This document shows, in pieces, positions 8,562 to 17,908 of a stretch of 64,000 nucleotides of DNA; position 1 is the stretch's first letter, and each line of letters starts with the position of its first letter. A model generated the notes under the pieces. The model did no database searches. It saw only the letters and a program-made list of their open reading frames with translations, and was not told where the DNA came from. The stretch is from Sporolactobacillus kofuensis. GTDB taxonomy: Bacteria; Bacillota; Bacilli; Bacillales; Sporolactobacillaceae. The position numbers were made by a program, and so were the translations under genes. The stretch covers positions 62,001 through 126,000 of the forward strand of contig NZ_JBHSTQ010000009.1 in assembly GCF_042660205.1 (NCBI RefSeq), written 5' to 3'.

Positions 8562-9668
8562 TTATGAAAATACTTGAACTGATCTTGTCAATGATTCAAG
8601 CACATGCTGATTGATTCTAAATCCGATACCGGGTTTGTTAATCGGTACTTTGATTACCCCTTTGTTGACCTGAATTTCAGGTTCAATAATATCATGTGCC
8701 CAATAATGGTTGGATGCGAAAAGGTCTCCAGGGAGCGTGAACCCTGCTAATGAAGCTAAAGCAATATTATGTGCTTTAGCAATACCAAACTCGATCATTC
8801 CACCACACCAGAGCGGTACATGGATTTGTTCGCATAATTGATGGATTTTCAATGCTTCCGACCAGCCACCAAGTCTTGCCATTTTCATTGTAATGATTTT
8901 ACAGCTCCCAAGTTGTGTGGCCGTTACCGCATCTTTATACGAACAAATGCTCTCATCGAGGCATATTGGTGTCTTTATTTGTTTTTGTAACAAAGCATGA
9001 TCTGTGAAATCATTATAAGCAAGTGGCTGCTCCAACATCATTAAATGGTATTGATCCAGAGATTGTAAGTGATCAATGTCTTTTAAGGAATAATCGGAAT
9101 TCGCATCAGCCATCAATTTTATATTGGGAACTAGTTTCCGAATGCCTGACAAAAGGTAGTGGTCGTTAAGATGGGAAATCTTTATTTTGAACCGTTTATA
9201 CCCTGCTTCAGATAAGCGATCGATTTGTTCTACTGCTCGCTCTGGTTCATGCGCAGTAATTACTGCTCCCGCTTCAATCTTTTTCCTTTTAGAACCGAAA
9301 ATAGTACCTATATAAACCCCTTTTTGCTTTGCATACAGATCCCAAATCGCTTGACTTAATCCTGATTTGGCCATGCGATTCCCTCGAACACCGGACCAAA
9401 TCATATCAAGCTCCTCTGGTTGAAAAGTCGGCTGCTCGAGCAGGATCGGAATAAGGAAATCTTTAAGCATATGGTGACAAGTTTCGACCGTTTCTTCAGA
9501 GTACCATGGGCTTGAAAAAGGATCAGCTTCTCCATAACCGATGCGGCCTTCTCGATCCATCGCCTCAATGATTATTGCGACTCGTTGATTTACCTGCTGC
9601 AGATGTGTTGTAAACGGTCTATTCAGAGGAGACGAAATGAGTCGAACAGTCAGCGATTTCAGTTCCAT
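8562..9668 (-). CDS. menC: o-Succinylbenzoate synthase
   Basis: 368-residue enolase-superfamily enzyme that dehydrates SHCHC to o-succinylbenzoate in menaquinone synthesis. The catalytic set is visible: KxK in RFKIKIS (about 165), metal ligands D in MADANSDYS, E in MLEQPL and D in CLDESI, and the second lysine in ITMKMARLGG (about 265). It begins inside the last codons of menH (10-nt overlap, ACATGGAACTGA), so it is the last gene of a menFDHC unit. Relatives in the Bacillales can also act as N-succinylamino acid racemase; the operon makes OSBS the main role. Confidence 0.93.
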   Translation of the reverse strand: MELKSLTVRLISSPLNRPFTTHLQQVNQRVAIIIEAMDREGRIGYGEADPFSSPWYSEETVETCHHMLKDFLIPILLEQPTFQPEELDMIWSGVRGNRMAKSGLSQAIWDLYAKQKGVYIGTIFGSKRKKIEAGAVITAHEPERAVEQIDRLSEAGYKRFKIKISHLNDHYLLSGIRKLVPNIKLMADANSDYSLKDIDHLQSLDQYHLMMLEQPLAYNDFTDHALLQKQIKTPICLDESICSYKDAVTATQLGSCKIITMKMARLGGWSEALKIHQLCEQIHVPLWCGGMIEFGIAKAHNIALASLAGFTLPGDLFASNHYWAHDIIEPEIQVNKGVIKVPINKPGIGFRINQHVLESLTRSVQVFS

Positions 9669-10489
9669 GTGTGCTTCTCCTTCTGTTCCTTGATAAATGA
9701 GCGAATGATTTCTTGATACTCATCTGCACGTTCAAGGTGAACGGCATGTCCTGAGTGGGGGATGATTTCCCATTCGGAATCAGGCAGAAGCCTAGTCATT
9801 TCAGAAGCAATAGAGCAGAACTTATGATCCCACTCTCCGGTAATCAGTAAAACCGGCATCGTAAGTAATGGAAGATGTTCCCACCATGATGGCTGTGCAC
9901 CCGTACCCATGCCTAACAAACTGCATGCCAGCGCTTGTTCTTTGTTTGCAAGTCTTTGATTTCTAAGGGCCATGCGTTTCTCTTCCGGAAGTTGCTTCTG
10001 CGATTCAAACAGGGCAATTGACTCCCAATGATTAACAAATTTTTGCATGCCATTTTCACGAATAGAAATCGCAAGCCTCTGATCATTTAATCGGCGCTCA
10101 TGACGTTCTTTCTCGGTTCTTAATCCTGGAGATGAGCTCTCAAGTGTTAGGCTCATCACTCGATTAGGAAACAGGCAGGAAAAGCTGAGTGCCAGTCTGC
10201 CGCCCATAGAATAGCCAAGTACATGAACCTTTTCAATAGTTAATAAATCTAACAAATTGCAAAGATCGCGCGCTGCTTCGTTCATCGCATAGCGTTTTGG
10301 ATCACCCGGGCTTTCCGTTTTTCCATGACCGATGATATCTACTAAGATTAGTTGATATTCATTAGCGAAAACATGCTCCATGAAACGCCAAGTGTCCATA
10401 CTTCCCGTAAATCCGTGCAGAAGAAGCAGCGGTTCACCAGAACCCTTCAGCTCATAATGATAGGAAACGCCACGAATTTGAGCTTTCAT
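9659..10489 (-). CDS. menH: SHCHC synthase MenH (alpha/beta hydrolase)
   Basis: 276-residue alpha/beta hydrolase that eliminates pyruvate from SEPHCHC in the menaquinone pathway. The oxyanion region LLLHGFTGSMDTW, nucleophile elbow GYSMGGR (Ser about 94), aspartate in GEWDHKF and histidine in HSGHAVHLE form a complete catalytic triad. The start at 10489 is preferred: GAGGA lies 9 nt upstream and the ATG overlaps the menD stop as ATGA; an ATG three codons earlier directly abuts the binding site. Position between menD and menC confirms the role over a generic hydrolase. Confidence 0.93.
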   Translation of the reverse strand: MKAQIRGVSYHYELKGSGEPLLLLHGFTGSMDTWRFMEHVFANEYQLILVDIIGHGKTESPGDPKRYAMNEAARDLCNLLDLLTIEKVHVLGYSMGGRLALSFSCLFPNRVMSLTLESSSPGLRTEKERHERRLNDQRLAISIRENGMQKFVNHWESIALFESQKQLPEEKRMALRNQRLANKEQALACSLLGMGTGAQPSWWEHLPLLTMPVLLITGEWDHKFCSIASEMTRLLPDSEWEIIPHSGHAVHLERADEYQEIIRSFIKEQKEKHTWN

Positions 10490-12222
10490 GATAGCCATTC
10501 CTCTTCTATTCGGCTTTCGAGAAGTGACTGTAGGGCTCGATGGTTCGCAACATTCGTCTCTCGATCTGTTGGTACTTCAATGATCTTGAGCCCTCTTTTG
10601 GTCTTTGAAAACTCAAGTGCCTGTTGAAATTCAACCCAGTTCTTAACTTTGGTATAGTCGGCCCCATACAGACGAGCGGTATGGACAAAATCTAATCCAT
10701 GTGGAGTACCGAAAAGTGATTCAAAATGTGCCTTCTCAGAAGCTTGTGGGAGAAAGGAAAAAATTCCTCCACCATCATTATTTACCAAGATAATGGTCAG
10801 ATCGGCAAGATTTTGCCGTGCTGCAAGCAACCCATTCATATCATGAAAGAAACTCAAATCACCGAGAGCAAGAATTGTATTTTTCCTCGACAACGCAACG
10901 CCAACCGCTGTTGATACAACACCATCAATGCCATTCGCTCCACGATTTCCAAAAATGGTTGCAGAACGCTGTTTTACAAAGAGAAATGTATCAAGTTCTC
11001 TGATGGCCATGCTGTTACCAACGAATAAGTTCGCATCTTCAGGAAGCCATTCTGCAAGCTCCCTGAATACTTTTACTTCACTTAATTCTTGCTCTTCTTC
11101 AATGCCCGACAGTACTGACTTTGTGAGCTGATTTAAACGTTTCCATGAATTCAGCCAGTGCAATTCAGGTTGAATAGAGATCAATGGAGTCAAATCATCG
11201 CAGAAGATTTGTTCATCACAATAGATCATCTCTGTGGCACTTCCTGCCGGATCCCTCCAGCTCATTCCTCCGTCAACGACAATGTTCATACAGGTTTGAT
11301 TTTGCATCCAAAGCTTTAGTGCTTTTGATACCGGTGGTGCACCTAAACGAATAATCAGATCCGGATTAAGTTTTAGCGCGGCCGATTCAATCCGTAGAAA
11401 TGTATCATAGCTTTCAATGACGTTGTTCAGGTCATGTCCTCCGCGCCTGAGCTGAGAGAGCGGATCAGCAAGTATAGGAAAACCTGCTTTCGCAGCAAGA
11501 GCAGCCACACTTGATTCAATCCCAATAGATTCCATCTTGCCACAAATCAGAACACCCTTTTTCGCTTGTCCAATCTGTGCCGCAATCGTGACTAATTGAG
11601 TATTTGAAAGCGCGCGTTTGCCTTGTTCGACGGTAATCATGGTATTTTCGACATTTTGATTTCCAAACTCGAGCAGCTTTCCTGGAATGAGTGGTTCCCT
11701 GATTGGCACATTGATCTGTACCGGTCCTTGAGGAGCACTGGTCGATTCCGCAATTGACCGTGTTGTCATCGCCTGATTATATTTAAGTAAACTGAGATCA
11801 TGTTCAGACATTTCAAATTGAAAGAAGTGTTTGACATGTTCGCCATACATATTCGCCTGATTAATCGTTTGAGGTGCACCGACATGTTGCAATTCATAAG
11901 GCCTGTCCGACGTGAGCACAATGAGTGGAACTCTTGAAAAATAAGCCTCAATAACTGCGGGATAGTAGTTCGCTGTAGCTGTTCCTGACGTGCAGAGGAG
12001 CCCCACCGGCTGTCCGGAACCCTTAGCTAATCCAAGTGCAAAAAATCCGGCAGAACGTTCATCAATATCAAGATAAGTCTTTATCTCAGCACATTCTTCC
12101 AGAAGAATTGCTAAGGGCGTCGAACGCGAGCCCGGACTAATCACGACTTCTCGGACATGATGCTGATGTAATGTATGAATAAATGAAGACAAATAATGGG
12201 TCATAAGTTCTTGATGGTTCAT
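10486..12222 (-). CDS. menD: SEPHCHC synthase MenD, thiamine diphosphate-dependent
   Basis: 578-residue ThDP enzyme that joins isochorismate and 2-oxoglutarate. The N-terminal ThDP domain has VVISPGSRSTPLA and the activating glutamate region; the C-terminal ThDP-binding motif GDLSFFHDMNGL...NNDGGGIF (about 450-490) is intact. The reading frame extends 32 codons further upstream, but ATG 12222 is chosen because GGGAGGAAATC precedes it and it overlaps the menF stop in ATGA. Translational coupling along menF-menD-menH-menC is therefore continuous. Confidence 0.95.
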   Translation of the reverse strand: MNHQELMTHYLSSFIHTLHQHHVREVVISPGSRSTPLAILLEECAEIKTYLDIDERSAGFFALGLAKGSGQPVGLLCTSGTATANYYPAVIEAYFSRVPLIVLTSDRPYELQHVGAPQTINQANMYGEHVKHFFQFEMSEHDLSLLKYNQAMTTRSIAESTSAPQGPVQINVPIREPLIPGKLLEFGNQNVENTMITVEQGKRALSNTQLVTIAAQIGQAKKGVLICGKMESIGIESSVAALAAKAGFPILADPLSQLRRGGHDLNNVIESYDTFLRIESAALKLNPDLIIRLGAPPVSKALKLWMQNQTCMNIVVDGGMSWRDPAGSATEMIYCDEQIFCDDLTPLISIQPELHWLNSWKRLNQLTKSVLSGIEEEQELSEVKVFRELAEWLPEDANLFVGNSMAIRELDTFLFVKQRSATIFGNRGANGIDGVVSTAVGVALSRKNTILALGDLSFFHDMNGLLAARQNLADLTIILVNNDGGGIFSFLPQASEKAHFESLFGTPHGLDFVHTARLYGADYTKVKNWVEFQQALEFSKTKRGLKIIEVPTDRETNVANHRALQSLLESRIEEEWLS

Positions 12223-13622
12223 GATTTCCTCCCTGCGAACACATTCATCATTGGTTGAAATTTTATCGACGTCTCTTCGTATTCTTGAGCAGGAACGGAA
12301 TCCCGTACCACCCCACACCCTGCAAATAACGTCACGCGTTCACTATTGATCAGAGCAGAACGAATGCCAACATGAAATTCACCGTTGCCATATCCGTCGC
12401 ACCAGCCAATTGGTGAAGCGTAAAGTCCTCGATCCAACTTTTCATGCTTCGCGATCCAATCCATTGCGCTCGTGCGCGGAAGCCCTCCTAACGCAGGAGT
12501 AGGATGTAGCCGCTCGATCAAGTCGAATAGTGATCGATTAGGATCACAAACGCCATCAACAGGGGTATACAGGTGTTGGATATTTCTATTCTTCATTAAA
12601 ATGGGCTGCTCCGGGATATTCAGCTGCTCACATAGACCCGCTAATGCGGAGCGAACAGTGTCCACAACATAGTGGTGCTCCAACCTATTCTTCCTGTCAT
12701 TCAACAAAATTTCACCAAATCGTGCATCTTCATCGTCATCTTTACCACGCGCTATCGAACCCGCGAGACAAGCAGAATAGAGATGATTCCCGCTTTTTTT
12801 CACAAGCCGTTCCGGTGTCGCGCCAAGAAAACAAGATGTCCCTGCTTCCATACTGAATACACAAGTCTCAGGCTGCTGCTCGCGTAAATTGCTTAGCAAA
12901 TCTTCGCTATGCATTGGCTTTTGAAATGTCAGTTTCCGCGTTCGTGCTAGGACAACTTTTTGTAGATCTGTTGTCTCCATGACCTTGACCGCTTCACCAA
13001 CCAACCGTTTCCATTCTTCAGCGTTCTGATCCTGTGTCGTGATGAGCGGATTCTGATCCGTCGTGAAATCCGTTTTGGCACCAAATAATTGCTCTACCTG
13101 CTCCGCTAGATGGTTGCTTAACAGTTCCGGTTTATCATCAGCAGTACACACAACAGAACAGGTTAAATAGGACTGTTCCTTATCCGTTGTTAGTAAAAAA
13201 GTTGGAAGATAAAAAAGTCCAAAACCAAAAGACTGCCAGTGATCAGATGGGGTTGTTTTGTCGTCGAATGAGAATCCACCAAAAAGAAGCAAACCTGTTG
13301 CCTGTTTGCCTTTAATTCCTGATATAACGGCATGATTTTGAATATACGCCCACTCATCTTTCAGTTGTTCATATTTTAACGTACGGCCGGCATTGATCGA
13401 CAAGGCCGCACCGATCCCTGCTAATACAACATCGTGATCCTTATTTTCCCAATAGAATCGTTGTCCGTTATATCGTTTTTGAGCGACTCGATAGAAAGCA
13501 AGTGGATCAATCTTTTCAATTTTTTGGGTGATGCATGCAATATACTTTTGCTTCGTTTCACGCGCCTTTGAAATCGCACGTTGAATGGTATCGATAGAGT
13601 CATTTCCATTTAACACGGCCAA
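12219..13622 (-). CDS. menF: Isochorismate synthase MenF
   Basis: About 467-residue chorismate-utilising enzyme that starts menaquinone synthesis by converting chorismate to isochorismate. The C-terminal half carries the family signatures KVVLARTRKL, PERLVKKSG, ACLAGSIARG, EHHYVVDTVRS and LHPTPALGGLPR. Start TTG at 13622 is preferred because AGGTG lies 6 nt upstream; a GTG three codons earlier (13631) overlaps that site and is the alternative. It is the first gene of the menFDHC unit; the 190-nt divergent gap before the DUF1361 gene should hold its promoter, which I could not pin down. Confidence 0.93.
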   Translation of the reverse strand: MAVLNGNDSIDTIQRAISKARETKQKYIACITQKIEKIDPLAFYRVAQKRYNGQRFYWENKDHDVVLAGIGAALSINAGRTLKYEQLKDEWAYIQNHAVISGIKGKQATGLLLFGGFSFDDKTTPSDHWQSFGFGLFYLPTFLLTTDKEQSYLTCSVVCTADDKPELLSNHLAEQVEQLFGAKTDFTTDQNPLITTQDQNAEEWKRLVGEAVKVMETTDLQKVVLARTRKLTFQKPMHSEDLLSNLREQQPETCVFSMEAGTSCFLGATPERLVKKSGNHLYSACLAGSIARGKDDDEDARFGEILLNDRKNRLEHHYVVDTVRSALAGLCEQLNIPEQPILMKNRNIQHLYTPVDGVCDPNRSLFDLIERLHPTPALGGLPRTSAMDWIAKHEKLDRGLYASPIGWCDGYGNGEFHVGIRSALINSERVTLFAGCGVVRDSVPAQEYEETSIKFQPMMNVFAGRKS

Positions 13623-13810
13623 AACTATCACCTATTATCATTTCAATTGTGAACATAAGATGTCTTTTTAAAGATAACCTTCACAATAATGGCTGTCAAT
13701 TTAAGAGTCCAGAAAGATTCTGTTTTATCATTGAGATGATTATTGCCGCAACCGACTTAATATAATGTTTTAAAGCAGAAGTCTAACCTAAGCTGAAAGG
13801 TTTTGATCAT

Positions 13811-14509
13811 ATGTTCAACCAGAAAGTGACTGTTGCGAAACCGATGATCATCAGTTGTTTGCTATACATACTTTTCAGCATAATCACATTCATTTTGACG
13901 AAGCGTTTTATTCATCTTATGATTCTATGGAATCTTTTCTTGGCAGCTCTTCCACTTCTCTTTGCACGATTATTCGTAATTTATTCTGAGCAACGCGTTT
14001 GGCACAAATGCCTTTTCTGTAGTTTCTTGTGGTTACTGTTCTTCCCAAATGCACCCTATCTTTTGACCGATGTCATTCATCTTCAAGGGATCTCTTTTTA
14101 CAGCATTAGCGAAGACCATGCAGTGATTTATTCGTCAAACCTCCTAGATTGGATGAGTCTCGTTCATCTCGGAGTTGGTATCTTTATCGGTACATGGTCA
14201 GGAATGCTTTCCTTGATGATTCTGCATCAATGGATGATCCGGCGACTGCATCGTTTTCTTGTGAATACCCTACTGTTCATTGTCTACATCGTCAGTGGAT
14301 TTGCTATCTATCTTGGTCGTTTTCTGAGATTGAATTCATGGGATCTTTTTCAGCCGTTCGCCTTCTTTGAGAAAATATCTAAGAGTATTTCAGTATTCTC
14401 CGTCGGTTTTTCATTACTTTTTGCATTGTATATCTGTCTTATTTATAGTTTTTGTTCCTTTATATTTTTGAGTGGGACAGGTTCAAAGCAAAAGTTCGGT
14501 AGGTGGTGA
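13811..14509 (+). CDS. DUF1361 family integral membrane protein
   Basis: 232 residues with about six to seven predicted membrane segments. The DUF1361 family hallmark FFPNAPYLLTDVIHL is at about residue 77-91, in the cytosolic or interfacial loop after the third segment; a second conserved run is WDLFQPFAFF (about 178). AAAGG lies upstream of ATG 13811. The function of the family is not known to me. It is the first of two plus-strand genes between minus-strand men and ABC exporter genes; the HpaB-like gene follows after about 70 nt with its own binding site. Confidence 0.8.
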   Translation: MFNQKVTVAKPMIISCLLYILFSIITFILTKRFIHLMILWNLFLAALPLLFARLFVIYSEQRVWHKCLFCSFLWLLFFPNAPYLLTDVIHLQGISFYSISEDHAVIYSSNLLDWMSLVHLGVGIFIGTWSGMLSLMILHQWMIRRLHRFLVNTLLFIVYIVSGFAIYLGRFLRLNSWDLFQPFAFFEKISKSISVFSVGFSLLFALYICLIYSFCSFIFLSGTGSKQKFGRW

Positions 14510-14580
14510 ACTCTAATCATGTCATGACCTTCATATCTTCTCATAAAAATAAGTAACTGAGAAAAATTGGAGTGATCAGG

Positions 14581-16020
14581 ATGTCTTGCATCGATGGTAA
14601 AACGTATGTAGAAAGAATAAATCAGCTAAATAATGATGTATGGATAAATGGAGCAAAGATCACTGGTCATCTCTCTGAACACCCCGCTTTCAACGGCGTA
14701 ATGAAAAGCCAGGCAAAGCTGTATGACATGCAGCATGATCCTGACTATCAAGAGATCCTAACTTATCAATCACTGAACAGGAGTTATCGAATAGGCATGT
14801 CCTATTTGGAACCGAAAACGAAAGAAGATCTTGTGAAGCGAAGGAAAGCATTTCAAGTTTGGGCACGTCAAAGTGTAGGAATGATGGGACGATCACCCGA
14901 TTACATGAATACAGTTGTGATGACCTTTGCCGCTTGTGCCGAGCTATTCGGTGATAAGCAATGTACAGAGAATATGCGAAACTTTTATACCTATTGCACG
15001 CAACATGATATTTCTCTGACCCATACATTTATTCAACCTCAAGTGAATCGTTCCGCTCTCTATTTCGAGAACGAATCGGACGCAATAGCTGCGCGCGTGA
15101 TCGAGGAGAATAAAGATGGTCTTGTCATTCACGGTGCCCGTTTGCTTGCAACGCAAGGTGGGATGACTGATGAACTGCTTGTATTTCCAACAGGTGCTTT
15201 CCACTTTGACAGTGCGTATGCATACGCATTCTCTATACCTTCAAATACCACCGGTTTAAAATTTTCATGCCGTGAATCCTTTCATGTTGATGAGAGTGGA
15301 TATGATCATCCACTCAGCTCCAGATTTGAAGAAGTGGATACCGTAGTATTTTTTGATCATGTCACTGTTCCTTGGGACAGGGTCTTTCTCCACAACAATA
15401 CCGATGTTGCAAGTCGTCTTTATACAGATAGTGGGTTCATGCCTCATCAAATTCATCAAGTGACATCAAGGAATGTGATTAAAACCGAATTTATTCTTGG
15501 CGTCCTTCAATCAATGATCGATGCCATTAATATCGGTGAATACCAGCATATTCAAGAAAAAATCTCTGAGGTGATTGTCACGCTCGAAACACTCAAAGCA
15601 CTACTGATTGCCTCCGAGGTACACGCCTCATTGGATCAATGGGGAACGATGACCCCTGACCGAAAACCACTATTCGCCGCAATGAATTTGTTTCCCCGAA
15701 TTTATCCTCGCTTCATTGAAATCATGCAACTGATCGGTGCGAGTGGGTTGGTATCCATTCCTTCTGACAAGGATTTCCAATCTCACATAGGCAAAGAGTT
15801 AAAGCATTATTTACAATCTGCAGATCGTGACGGGTATGAAAAAGTAAAGCTGTTTCGGCTTGCATGGGATTTATCGATGAGTGCCTTTGCCGGGAGACAA
15901 ACATTATACGAACGTTTCTTTTTCGGGGATCCTGTTCGACTTGCCTCCGGACTATACCGTGACTATGACCGCACGGAATATGTGAACTGGGTAAAAGAGT
16001 TCCTAAAAAGGAAGGAATAA
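14581..16020 (+). CDS. HpaB/YoaI-like flavin-dependent aromatic monooxygenase
   Basis: 479-residue member of the 4-hydroxyphenylacetate 3-monooxygenase large-subunit family (acyl-CoA dehydrogenase fold), which hydroxylates phenolic substrates with reduced flavin from a partner reductase. Typical segments are SVGMMGRSPDYMNTV (about 100-114), LTHTFIQPQVNRS, HGARLLATQGGMTDE and FFDHVTVPWDRVFL. No reductase gene (HpaC type) is adjacent. The start is ATG 14581 with GGAGTG 6 nt upstream; a GTG three codons earlier lies inside that site. Closest by eye is B. subtilis YoaI; the physiological substrate is unknown. Confidence 0.85.
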   Translation: MSCIDGKTYVERINQLNNDVWINGAKITGHLSEHPAFNGVMKSQAKLYDMQHDPDYQEILTYQSLNRSYRIGMSYLEPKTKEDLVKRRKAFQVWARQSVGMMGRSPDYMNTVVMTFAACAELFGDKQCTENMRNFYTYCTQHDISLTHTFIQPQVNRSALYFENESDAIAARVIEENKDGLVIHGARLLATQGGMTDELLVFPTGAFHFDSAYAYAFSIPSNTTGLKFSCRESFHVDESGYDHPLSSRFEEVDTVVFFDHVTVPWDRVFLHNNTDVASRLYTDSGFMPHQIHQVTSRNVIKTEFILGVLQSMIDAINIGEYQHIQEKISEVIVTLETLKALLIASEVHASLDQWGTMTPDRKPLFAAMNLFPRIYPRFIEIMQLIGASGLVSIPSDKDFQSHIGKELKHYLQSADRDGYEKVKLFRLAWDLSMSAFAGRQTLYERFFFGDPVRLASGLYRDYDRTEYVNWVKEFLKRKE

Positions 16021-16042
16021 AAAATGTTAAAAAATCTTCCAT

Positions 16043-17908
16043 TCACTTTTCAGGATCATTAGCAAATACAAACTGATCTTGATACATTTTGAAGTAAATG
16101 CCCTTCTTTTGTATGAGCTGTTGATGTGTACCTTTTTCGGCAATCATTCCGTCCCTTACAACGAGTATCTGATCTGCATCTCTGATTGTTGATAAACGGT
16201 GAGCAATTACAAAACTGGTTCTTCCTTTTGTTAATCGTGCCATACCTTCCTGAATTATCCGTTCCGTCTCTGTGTCCACATGACTCGTCGCTTCATCCAT
16301 GACCAGTATAGCTGGGTCAGAAAGCAAGGCCCGGGCTATCGTTAATAACTGCCTTTGCCCCTCACTTAGATTTTCACCATTCCCTTGGAGCAACGTGTGA
16401 TAACCATTTTCAGAAGTGCGAATAAAATCATCAGCATTTGCGGCAATCGCTGCACGTCGGATTTCTTCATCTGTAGCATCTAGCCGTCCATAGCTCAAAT
16501 TATCTTTGAAACTCCCATGAAAGAGATAGGTATCTTGAAGCACCATACCGAACAAGCTACGATAATCCGACCTGCGAAACTCATGAATGGGAATACCATC
16601 AAGCAAAACTTTTCCGCTGGTGGGGTCGTAAAATCTTGTGAGGAGATTAATTATTGTCGTCTTACCTGCCCCGGTCGGACCGACCAAGGCGACCATTTCA
16701 CCAGGACTGACATGAAATTGTATATGAGTCAAAATCAGATGATTGGGATCATAACCAAACGAAACGTCGTGAAACTCAATTTCTCCTTTGCAATTGTTTC
16801 GATTAATCGCAATAGCCTCATCTTTGTCCGGTAACTCTTCCTTTTGATAAAGCACTTCAAACACGCGCTCCGCACCGGCAACGGCAGAAAGCAACGTATT
16901 AAAGATACTGGCAACATCATTAAGTGGGCGGGAAAAAAATCTTGAATAGGTGAGAAAACTAGCAATCATACCAACCGATATCATATTGTATACAGCTAAA
17001 TAGCCCCCCACAGAGGCAACCGCAGCAAATCCTAAATTATTAATGACATTCATTAATGGCATCATATACCCAGACCATACTTGAGCCTTCATGCCAACAT
17101 CAGTCAACCGTTGATTGATGGCTGTGAATTTATTGATCTCTTGATGTTCATGACTGAACGCTTTGATGATACTGAGTCCCGAAATGGATTCCTCGATTTG
17201 ACCATTAAGCGTGCCCAACTCATTCTGTTGGGCAACAAAGAGTTTGGAGGTTCGTCCCGCAATAGTCTTCGTAACGAGGAAAACAAGCGGTACAATCATT
17301 AGCGTAGCAAGTGTCAGAACCGGGCTAATCCAAATCATCATAACGAGTGAACCTGTAATCATGATTACATCATTTATCAACTGAACAGTGGATTGGGAAA
17401 TGGTGACATCGATATTTTCGATATCATTTGAAAAGCGGCTCATAATCTCACCGTGATGATGTCGATCGAAAAAAGCAATGGGCAGTTTATGCAGCTTTTG
17501 AAACAAGCTAGATCGTAACCGTACAACCATTCGCTGTCCAGCAGAAGCCATCAGCCATCCTTGTAGAAAAGTGAGCAGACTATCGGTCACATAGCACAGA
17601 CCTAATAGGATCAACAGTTCTATGAGCATAGAAAAATTCATAGCATGCACCCGAACACCAATTTGATTAACCGAAAGGCCAATAAAATAAGGAATGAGTA
17701 AAGACACAACCGCATCCAATAGGATCAAGGCAAAGATAAAATAGAGTGCTCTTTTTTCATGTACAAAATAACCCGCTAATCGTTTGACTGTTGCGACCAT
17801 CCGTTTTGGCTTTTCAACTGGTGCAAATCGGGCTGCGCCCCTTCTTCTGTTGGGCCTACCAGGCATCATACGACCATTAAAACTCTGTGAGGATTTCTTT
17901 TCAGCCAT
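16043..17908 (-). CDS. yfiC: ABC exporter half-transporter, YfiC-like (catalytic NBD)
   Basis: 621 residues: a basic cytosolic N-terminus (about 1-50), six transmembrane helices (about 55-330) and a nucleotide-binding domain. Walker A is GPTGAGKTT, the Q-loop VLQDTYLF, Walker B LVMDEATS with catalytic Glu, and the H-loop IAHRLST has His. The signature is LSEGQ instead of LSGGQ. With the partner gene it forms a heterodimeric exporter: this subunit supplies the catalytic Walker B/H-loop while its altered signature faces the degenerate site of the partner. It overlaps the partner by 8 nt; AAGGGGC precedes the ATG. Substrates, probably drugs or lipids, are inference. Confidence 0.88.
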   Translation of the reverse strand: MAEKKSSQSFNGRMMPGRPNRRRGAARFAPVEKPKRMVATVKRLAGYFVHEKRALYFIFALILLDAVVSLLIPYFIGLSVNQIGVRVHAMNFSMLIELLILLGLCYVTDSLLTFLQGWLMASAGQRMVVRLRSSLFQKLHKLPIAFFDRHHHGEIMSRFSNDIENIDVTISQSTVQLINDVIMITGSLVMMIWISPVLTLATLMIVPLVFLVTKTIAGRTSKLFVAQQNELGTLNGQIEESISGLSIIKAFSHEHQEINKFTAINQRLTDVGMKAQVWSGYMMPLMNVINNLGFAAVASVGGYLAVYNMISVGMIASFLTYSRFFSRPLNDVASIFNTLLSAVAGAERVFEVLYQKEELPDKDEAIAINRNNCKGEIEFHDVSFGYDPNHLILTHIQFHVSPGEMVALVGPTGAGKTTIINLLTRFYDPTSGKVLLDGIPIHEFRRSDYRSLFGMVLQDTYLFHGSFKDNLSYGRLDATDEEIRRAAIAANADDFIRTSENGYHTLLQGNGENLSEGQRQLLTIARALLSDPAILVMDEATSHVDTETERIIQEGMARLTKGRTSFVIAHRLSTIRDADQILVVRDGMIAEKGTHQQLIQKKGIYFKMYQDQFVFANDPEK

